From positions 4,207,056 to 4,271,055 of the forward strand of contig CM055102.1 of the NCBI GenBank assembly GCA_029204225.1: a stretch of DNA of 64,000 bases, written 5' to 3'. The DNA is from Diphasiastrum complanatum (Eukaryota > Streptophyta > Lycopodiopsida > Lycopodiales > Lycopodiaceae). The notes beneath the pieces were generated by a model. That model was not told where the DNA came from. It ran no database searches and saw only the letters and a list, made by a program, of their open reading frames with translations. Positions 57,071 to 64,000 of this stretch are shown here, piece after piece. Position numbers and translations under genes: made by a program. Positions within the stretch are counted from its first letter, which is position 1, and every line of letters begins with the position of its first letter.

Positions 57071-57406
57071 ATTCAATTTCTTCCTCGAAAGTCTGTGGTT
57101 CGCCACTGATTCCATAGAACTCTTCTGATGTAGAAGCAGCGCTGCCTAGCACATATCTTGTTGGCGCTCTTCGTTGTCTTGTCGACCTTCTAGGAGATCC
57201 TCTTGTGACATCAATGCCTTTGCCTTTGTCTGCTCTGCTAGGTCCGGAACCATCTTGGTTTACAGGTACTGTAGCAGAAGGCTGCCTCTTGAATCTTTTG
57301 TCTTCTGATTCGTCACGCGAATGCGAAGCGACTCAAAAATCTTCATTTTACGTCTTCTGCTCCCTCTGTCACTGGTGGCAGATCATATAGCTGTCTTTTC
57401 AGAACT

Positions 57407-57760
57407 TCATACCTCTGATTTATTCTGAATAAAATACACTCTAGCAAATTTACCATAATCGTCAATGAAGGTTATGTAATATTTCAAGCCTCCTACTGAG
57501 ATCACATTGAAAGGCCCACAGATGTTTGAATGCACTAACTCTAGAATCTTAGTCATTCTGTAGGAGTCTTTGACAAATGGAGTGCAAGACATCTTACCCT
57601 TCAGACATGCATAATAGGTGGTCAAATTGTTCGCATTCGAGATGCTGACCCCTATTATTGCTCCATGACGGCTTGTTTGATAAAGTGCCATGTGTTCATA
57701 TGGCATAGTCTCCTGTGCCATAGAGTGTCTGACGAGTCATCACGAGTCTAATGCACCTAA
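57407..57760 (-). pseudogene. copia integrase N-terminal half
   Basis: Pre-integrase LWHRRLCHMN lies at the right edge; then CLKGKMSCTPF, LVHSNICGPFNVISVGG and YYITFIDDYGKFARVYF. The first catalytic Asp position is Asn (HSN for HSD), the second (FIDDY) is present, and the part with the Glu is lost before 57407. 57071-57406 has only scrambled remains. Confidence 0.8.
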
Positions 57761-58183
57761 TCTACAGGCAAGCGTACCTTCAAGTGATATAGATTACCTT
57801 TTCTTCTGCCTTGAGTGATCAGAGTATTGGTACTAGCATCAACAACGCTGCATGCTTTATCAAAAAATGTCATACGCATCCCTACATCAGTTATCTTTGC
57901 CATAGAAAGCAAGTCCTAGTACAGTGTAGGCACGAACAGAACGTCTTCGAGTCGTCTGTCTCTGCCATTCATGTTGAGCCACAATGAACCAATACCGTTC
58001 ACTTGGTGTTTGGATCAATCTCCAAGAACAACGAATCTTGATGGATCTGCACTTTGGAAATCAGACATAATTTGTCTTGATGTCACAAAGTGTGAGGTAG
58101 CTCCTGAGTCTAGGATCACCTCTTGTGTGTCAGGCGTTGACGCTGCACACACGTCTGCACAAATGTAGGCAGTTGAACAATTT

Positions 58184-58552
58184 CTATTCGATCTCCCATT
58201 GCAAGTTCGTCAGCTGATCTTCCAGCATCATGATTTGACTGCGTGATTTTGTTTGAAATCTCGTGAGCAGTGTATCCCACATCTCCTTTGCCTTGGAGAG
58301 TGTAGCCAGGCCAAGTGTGAGACTATCCTCGATGGATGATAATAGCAAGGCTACTGCCTTGTCATTTTTCTCCCTCCATTCGCGTAGTTCTTTGCCTGAT
58401 GTTGTAGGCATCTCCTCTGTGCCATCCACCCAGGGGAATAAACCTTCACTCTTTAGTATCAACGAGGTCTTAGCTTTCTAAGCTAGAAAGTTAGATTCTG
58501 CCGAATCCAGAACTGTATAGATCTTGGTTTGTATGCTGTTGATTGAAGCCAT
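58184..58552 (-). pseudogene. copia gag start; protease active site just downstream
   Basis: Gag starts at 58552 (MASINSIQTKIYTVLDSAES), has an in-frame TAG near 58480, then LKSEGLFPWVDGTEE, WREKNDKAVALLLSSIEDSL, AKEMWDTLLTRFQTKS. After it, another frame (about 58090-58125) encodes VILDSGATSHFVTS, an intact protease active site. A zinc knuckle was not found, so the Gag C-terminal part is lost. Confidence 0.8.
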
Positions 58553-58652
58553 TGCTTCTGAATTTGTCTTTACTTGTTGATGCTTGACTGTTTGAATGCT
58601 TAGCCCCTTTGATCTGATAGCTTTTCGACTATGTCAGACTTTGACAAGGTGG

Positions 58653-58664
58653 CTCTGATACCAC
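58653..58664 (-). other. copia primer-binding site
   Basis: The minus strand reads TGGTATCAGAGC one base inside the 5' LTR end, a perfect initiator-tRNA complement. Confidence 0.9.
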
Positions 58665-58665
58665 T

Positions 58666-59843
58666 GATGAGAAAGAATGAAATGCATTCAGAAAATGCAA
58701 ATTCTAGCCAAAACTCTGGTGACAAACTGATAAAATCAAAACAAGAACGATTCGCGAAACTTTTCACGACACTCGAATTATTTCTGTTCGAGTCAGATCA
58801 GTCAGGCTCTGTAATACAACGAGACGAAACAAGATGAATTCTAAACGAAAACAAAACGAAGTGAAGTGAAGTGAAACTTGCACTGACATTGATTCATGCT
58901 GGAAGCATAGATCGCAAAATTTAACAAAACGAAGCGAAAGAATTCGCTACAAGATCAATCAAGCTCTGTAACGAGACGAGACGAGCATGAAGAAACGAAA
59001 TGAAACAAAAACTAGGTGAGCCTCTGAAATTGATTTATTCTTATATCCAAGTGATTGCAAAGCGAAGCGAAGCGCGAACGAAATTAGTTCTTCAAAAATT
59101 TAGATGTGATCGTTGGTCACTGTCCCTACAGTCCTTCAAAGAGTAGTCAGACACTGCTGATCTACGCTAACAAATTAATACATCATTTAACAATATCAAA
59201 CCAAGGTGCAAAATTAAATGAACAAGCGAATCAAACACATGAATAGTAGTAGACAAATTTACATTCAAGATCATACAATCATATAGATTAATAATGTGCA
59301 CAACAACTACAATATCATCTATTGATTTTTCTGATTCTTCAAGCACTGCATGAGAAATCCACGCAGTGCGTTGGCGTGAGAGAAATATAGTTCTCTCACG
59401 AATTCGAGTCTCGCTTACTAGCGACTTTTGGATCTACAGATCCTATTACAGAAATTGTCTCGCACACAGGCGGACTGTGTTCTAAATATTTTTGTGTCTT
59501 CTTCTTGTCTTGCTTACTAGCATTAGAATTATTGTAATATGCATCAAACAAAAAGTATATAGTTCGCGAACAATTTCGTGTCGCACTTGTAACTTACAAA
59601 TTAGAAAGATTAAACATCTAGAACTAATCGCGAATTACAAGAGTGGCAAATTAGCCACGATCTAGAACACTTTTGATAATGTCATGATATCAGATCAGAT
59701 ATCTGTACCCCTTGGTACTTGGCTGATCTTCTTGGCTGTTCGTGGGGCACGACTGATTTCGTGTCGCGTCGTGTCGTCTTTTGTCAAAGGTTCAAAATTG
59801 AAAGCTAGCAAAGCTTTGGCATTAGAAACAAAATCTTTCTTCA
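58666..59843 (-). repeat. 5' LTR of the 54-60 kb copia
   Basis: 1178 bases, same ends as the 3' LTR, with numerous substitutions and small indels between the two. The divergence indicates an insertion that is not recent. Confidence 0.9.
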
Positions 59844-59848
59844 GAAGC

Positions 59849-60293
59849 TACTGTACTTCCTAGAAGAAGTTAGTTCCAAGCCATTTTTTCAAAATAGTCA
59901 AAAAACAACCAAACAAATCTAAAATACCATAAAAATTTAAAAAATACTGAGAAGTAACCTTCGCAGAACTCTCTAAAGTTCCATCTTACTGATACCAAGA
60001 CATAGAGAAGTCTATGAGAGTTACCTTTCAGAGTAAGACCCTCTACAAAGGTTCCCAAGATCCAAAATAGGAAAATCTAAGGCAGAATCCTCGCAACAAC
60101 AAAATTTCAAGTTTTTGTGAGAACTAACTTTCGCAGAAGCTTTTGAAGTTCCATCTCACTGAGACAAGGACACATAAGAGCCTGCGAAAGTTAGTTTGAT
60201 TTATTGATTAATCTGTGAGCCAAAAAATGATTTTGAACCCTCGTAGACATCAATAATTCTTGCACCACTGAGAAGTAACCTTCGCAGACCATC
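59849..60293. repeat. imperfect AAGTAACCTTCGCAGA repeats
   Basis: Three units (about 59950, 60119 and 60270) have the form GAGAAGTAACCTTCGCAGA followed by AGTTCCATCT.ACTGA; a fourth lies at about 54288, left of the copia insertion. Function unknown. The array was one tract before the copia inserted. Confidence 0.65.
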
Positions 60294-60298
60294 CCATT

Positions 60299-60573
60299 AC
60301 TTAGAATTTGCTTTGCACAGGAACACAAATCATGCTACAAAGTAACACAGACAGAAAACACTCTCCACAACAAGCTCACATAGCAACTATATTTCTCAAA
60401 ATGAAATTACACTGTACATATAGTTGTTCGCTCAGGCAACCCATGCATGACCCAGGTTGCCGTTGGCGGGACACATGTCCCGTCGACTTGCCTCGTGATG
60501 AGGCCAACTGATCCTTGTCCACAGATAGGACCCACAGTACAGTAACACAGTGATTCTAACTTTAATTCTAACT
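60299..60573 (-). repeat. 3' LTR (275 bp) of the 3.1-kb copia
   Basis: The minus strand runs AGTTAGAATTAAAG to AATTCTAAGT. It is highly similar to 63088-63362 over its whole length with equal size, indicating fairly recent insertion. Confidence 0.9.
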
Positions 60574-60639
60574 CTCTCTCTCTTAAAGTAGAGTCACTTT
60601 TTATATAGTCATATACATAGCTTTAAAGTCAACAAACTT

Positions 60640-61345
60640 TAAGTACAGAAAGCTTTGATCTAAATTTATCAAACTTTTCTCCAGTAAGTGGCTTAGTGAA
60701 AATATCAGCTAGTTGTTCTTCTGTGCTACAATGAACGACATGAATTTCATAACTCAGCAGCCTCTCACGCATGAAGTGATACTGAATCTCAATGTGTTTA
60801 GTTCTCGCATGGAACACTGGATTCTTTGCTAGCTGAATGCCACTCTGACTGTCTCTATGTAAAGTCGTGGAATTGTTCTGCTTCATGCCAATTTCTTCCA
60901 AGATTTGTCTCAACCATATAGCTTCTTGTACAACACTACACATTGCCTTATACTCTGCTTCTGTGGTGGAAAGAGCATTTGTACTTTGCTTTTTACTAGA
61001 CCAGAAAAAGCAACTACCACAAAACTGGAATATATATCTTGTGGTGGATCTACGATCATCATAGTCACCTCCCTAGTCCGCATCCACATCATGCTTCCTG
61101 TAAATCAAGCCATACTCTGAAGTGCCTTTCACATAACGCAAAATGCGTTTAGCTGCCTTCCAATGCGTTTCCGTAGGTGCTGTCATAAACTGACTTACAA
61201 TACCAACAACATATCATATATCTGGTCTAGTCGTGGTAAGGTAAATCAAGCTCCCTACTAATTGTCTATATAGCATAGCATCAAATGACTGTGACTCATC
61301 AAGCTTAGAAAGCTTTTTACCTGGTTCAATAGGAGTGTTTGCTGG
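60640..61345 (-). pseudogene. copia RT end and RNase H
   Basis: Right to left: GSLIYLTTTRPDI with a stop, HWKAAKRILRYVKGTSEYGL, DWGGDY-like with Trp as TAG, EAEYKAMCSVVQEAIWLRQI, DSQSGIQLAKNPVFHARTKH and LADIFTKPLTGEKF. The RNase H catalytic order is recognisable despite two stops. Confidence 0.8.
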
Positions 61346-61354
61346 TTTGCAATC

Positions 61355-61651
61355 CTACAACCTAAACCTGTGCAGCAACTCTTTGACATACTTCACCTGT
61401 GTTAAACCCACTTCATGTCCTTTTTGCCACACTTCTACTCCAAGGCAGTAATGCATTAGGTTGAGATCTGTCATCTCAAATTGTTCCATGAGGTCTTTCT
61501 TGATCATGTCTATCATCTTATCATTTGTTTGTGAAACAGATGTTCCATTATCCAACACCTTCAAACTACTGAACCAATTTCTGTTACCTGTCATGTGTCT
61601 TGTGGCTCCTGAGTCAATATACCATGCTTGATCATCTTGATTAGATGACAA
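61355..61651 (-). pseudogene. in-frame protease/RT deletion fusion
   Basis: A single open frame starts with the protease active site WYIDSGATRHMTGNRNWFSS and, after GTSVSQTNDK, continues as the RT segment MIKKDLMEQFEMTDLNLMHY and CLGVEVWQ. About 1.5 kb of protease, integrase and RT is missing between them, without a stop at the junction. Confidence 0.8.
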
Positions 61652-61762
61652 TGCAGATATGAAGATACTAGAGTCTTCAATCTCACCCTCATCGACAAGG
61701 TTACCTGCTTGTTTTGGTTTCCCCTTGCCTTGTTCCGCCAGGAATTTGCAACATTCACTCTT

Positions 61763-62521
61763 TCAATGGCCCTTTTTACCACAATGGAAGCACTTGCCTT
61801 TCTTCTTAGTTTTGTTGGAAGATCCCTCATCCTCTTGAGACTTGGCAAATTGCTGCTTAGACTTCTTCTTGCCCTTGCCCTTGCCTTGTTTTTGGCGTGT
61901 CTCAAGTGCCTGATCGTCAGTATTTTGACGTCTAGCTTTCAACATTTCTCGTCATTGCTCTTCTTGCATCAAGATTCTTGTGAGCTCGTCAAAGGTTGGC
62001 AATCTTTCTCTTGATGCTATTCCGCTCACAAACATCTGATAGGGTTCTGCAATGCCGCATAATGCATTGTGCACCAGCTCCACATCACGTATGTGCTCAC
62101 CAATAGAATGCAGTTCATCTCTCATTGTCTTGATTCTGGTCATGTACATCTGAATGTGCTCTCCTTGCTCCATGCGGGCACTGTTCAACTTTGACTTCAG
62201 AAACATGATTCTTGACGGATTTGACGTCTCGAACTGCTCCTTTAGCACATCCCATGCCTGTCTGGGTGTAATAGCATCACAAATGTGGGTAATGATGTGA
62301 TCCTTCACTGACAAGTTAATGAAGGTCAAAGCTTTCCTCATCTTTTTGTCAAACACTTTGATGTCTGCTTCATTTGGCGGCCTTCTCTCATCACCTGTGA
62401 CGACTTCCCAGACGTCTTTCTCCATCAGTATGTTTTTCATTTTGAATTTCCACACTGCATAGTTGGAAATTCCGTCCAATTTGCTACTTTCACTCAAAAT
62501 GGACTCTCCCATGTTTGCCAT
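61763..62521 (-). CDS. copia Gag with zinc knuckle
   Basis: The start at 62521 gives MANMGESILSESSKLDGISN, then YAVWKFKMKNILMEKDVWEV, PRQAWDVLKEQFETSNPSRI, MRDELHSIGEHIRDVELVHN and FDELTRILMQEEQ. The frame then changes (stop near 61950) to a Lys-rich segment with KCFHCGKKGH, the zinc knuckle (61763-61945). Most Gag residues are conserved, so this copy could have been mobilised in trans with functional Gag parts. Confidence 0.75.
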
Positions 62522-63075
62522 CGCAAAATTGCTTGAAACTTCTGCCTTAGGCTAAGAACATTATGCCGAGGCCAACAGTGATGTCAGAAGTTGAAAATAA
62601 TGACCTGCACTTTTTTTCTTACCAGGCCACTCGCCGCTTTTCCACCAATTTGAAAGCCAAATCGGCGTTGCCTTCCGAAATGCACTCAGTCGTCAACTCC
62701 CAACAACGTGCCCAGTGGAATGGTGAAATCACTTCTGGCGTACTCCGAACACTTTCTCCACTGCAGTCACTCTAATTTGTTGTATCGTACTTGCAGGTAC
62801 AGTCTGGTGCCCTTCGTTTGAAGGTTATAGCCTTTCGTTTGGGTCAAAACGGGCAAAGGACTCAAAAATAGGGACTTTTCTAGTTTTTGAACTGTTTCTT
62901 CACAATGAAGAAACTTCACTCTTCACTTGTGAAGGGACCCAACTCAACTTTCAGTATGAAAATTATTAATGAAGTTGAAGGCCAGAATGCACTTCACTTC
63001 CCCCGAACTCTCAGAAGACAGTTCTCCCGAAGCTCTCTTCAACGGTGACACTGTACTGTGTACACTCCCTGTACG

Positions 63076-63087
63076 GCTCTGATACCA
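63076..63087 (-). other. copia primer-binding site
   Basis: The minus strand reads TGGTATCAGAGC, immediately next to the LTR terminus AAGT, with no spacer. Confidence 0.9.
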
Positions 63088-63362
63088 ACTTAGAATTTGC
63101 TTTGCACAGGAACACTGATCATGCTACACAGTAACACAGACAAGAAACACTCTCCATAGCAAGCTCACATAGCAACTATATTTCTCAATATGAAATTACA
63201 CTATACATATAATTGTTCACTCAGGCAACTCATGCATGACCCAGGTTGTCGTTGGCGGGACGCGTGTCCCATCGACTTGCCTCATGACGAGTCCAACTGA
63301 TCCTTATCCACTGATAGGACCCACAGTACAGTAACACAATGATTCTAACTTTAATTCTAACT
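63088..63362 (-). repeat. 5' LTR (275 bp) of the 3.1-kb copia
   Basis: Same length and ends as the 3' LTR; target duplication CCATT begins at 63363. Confidence 0.9.
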
Positions 63363-63551
63363 CCATTCACTTCAAAATGTTGTTTTCCATTAGTGATGAA
63401 GTCTGGGAGCCGATTCTTTTCTCTTCTTCATCTTCTTCCTCTTCTTTTAAAAAAAAAAGGACAAAAAGAAAAAGTTAGAACACCAGCATCATTGTGCGAA
63501 CCTTGAAGAAATCCACCAACTGGCTACTTTGCGACATTATAGTGCTGAGCT

Positions 63552-63938
63552 ATGGAGACCGCCATTGCACCAAAGAAATTCCCTGATAAAACCATCTGTG
63601 ACTACACCTATCGGATCTTCCATCTAGTGAAGGATTGTCCGATTTTTGAACAGATCATCTTGGCAAAATACTATGCTAGACTGCCAAAAAAAATTAGATA
63701 TGGTATGACAGAATTAGTATCCTATGCGTCACTTGCACAACTCTGTAAGGATGCTTCCATGATGGAAATCTCACACGGGGGCATGAAGGATTTTCCCTAT
63801 CGCTCTGATGAATCATTAGATGAGAAATCAGAGGAACAAGAGTCAACAAGGAGCGATGATCCAACAAGAATGGAACCCTATCCAAGGCAACTAAGTGGAA
63901 CAGAGTCAAGCAGATCAAGTGCAGCAGAAGACCAATAA
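63552..63938 (+). CDS. gag-like ORF, gypsy type suspected
   Basis: 128 residues. CDYTYRIFHLVKDCPIFEQI, LAKYYARLPKKIRYGM and VSYASLAQLCKDA look like the Gag segment (Y..RF..LV..CP.......Y...LP..IR) of gypsy elements. The second half is Ser/Glu-rich. No zinc knuckle follows before the window ends. It is only weakly supported. Confidence 0.4.
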   Translation: METAIAPKKFPDKTICDYTYRIFHLVKDCPIFEQIILAKYYARLPKKIRYGMTELVSYASLAQLCKDASMMEISHGGMKDFPYRSDESLDEKSEEQESTRSDDPTRMEPYPRQLSGTESSRSSAAEDQ

Positions 63939-64000
63939 CCTTGCACTTCAAGTTGTCAGCAAGCTTATGCTCGTTCAATTAATTTTCTTGAGAAGGACGA

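Larger units (their letters stand above)
54337..59843 (-). mobile_element. copia element with both LTRs and TSD GAAGC
   Basis: It is 5.5 kb on the minus strand with GAAGC target duplications at 54332-54336 and 59844-59848. LTRs are 54337-55528 and 58666-59843. The primer site lies beside the 5' LTR and a polypurine tract beside the 3' LTR. Coding order gag, protease, integrase, RT, RNase H is correct but carries stops, shifts and a loss between integrase and RT. The flanks share AAGTAAC..TTCGCAGA motifs, showing that it split a pre-existing repeat region. Confidence 0.92.
60299..63362 (-). mobile_element. internally deleted 3.1-kb copia, TSD CCATT, non-canonical LTR ends
   Basis: CCATT duplications flank it (60294-60298, 63363-63367). 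The two LTRs are both 275 bases. The polypurine tract AAGAGAGAGAG and the primer site TGGTATCAGAGC abut the LTRs directly, so the ends are fixed at AGTTAG...CTAAGT and not TG...CA. Gag is intact enough to read; integrase and most of RT are deleted; protease is fused to the end of RT. A non-autonomous copia. Confidence 0.9.

Overview
The window is nuclear DNA of a land plant with a large, transposon-rich genome. The base is AT-rich intergenic sequence, host genes have introns of up to ~18 kb, plant copia and gypsy retrotransposons with initiator-Met tRNA primer sites are everywhere, and there is a malectin/LRR receptor kinase. A fern or a gymnosperm would fit. I cannot name the species from the sequence. 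No rRNA, tRNA or CRISPR array was seen.

Only two host genes are recognisable. (1) A + strand gene for pICln (methylosome / ICln family): exon 1 lies at 10151-10329 and exons 2 to about 6 at 28229-30862, so intron 1 is ~17.9 kb and packed with transposons. (2) A - strand malectin-like LRR receptor kinase at 36952-47354. I resolved it into 16 exons with consistent splice sites, giving a 2718-base reading frame (905 residues) with an intact RD kinase.

Layout. 1-4618: copia remnant built as a large inverted repeat (two divergent LTR/PBS/gag heads). 4619-8590: fragments of several copia and gypsy elements and an ORF with a Cys/His-rich pattern. 9458-9727: PIF/Harbinger transposase fragment. 10049-10329: pICln promoter (telo-box, GA tract) and exon 1. 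10581-28228 (intron 1): a 674-bp TIR element, a copia 5' end, a complete 5.6-kb hAT element with an 8-bp target duplication, a minus-strand gypsy lacking RT, and a decayed copia with its 3' LTR. 28229-30862: rest of pICln. 32552-36307: two ~450-bp direct repeats around a truncated copia. 36952-47354: receptor kinase; intron 8 holds a three-copy tandem repeat into which a 430-bp hAT-type MITE has inserted. 49783-54330: small inverted-repeat element and a gag/protease-only gypsy. 54337-59843: copia with both LTRs and TSD GAAGC. 60299-63362: internally deleted copia with both LTRs, TSD CCATT and unusual LTR ends. 63552-63938: gag-like ORF.

The best-supported new items are the hAT family (5.6-kb element with a second ORF and palindromic GGTACC-rich ends, plus the 430-bp relative), the copia with AG...GT rather than TG...CA LTR ends, the inverted-LTR copia, and the split pICln gene, whose first exon would be missed by ordinary annotation. 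All readings are by eye. No alignment, database or expression evidence was available.
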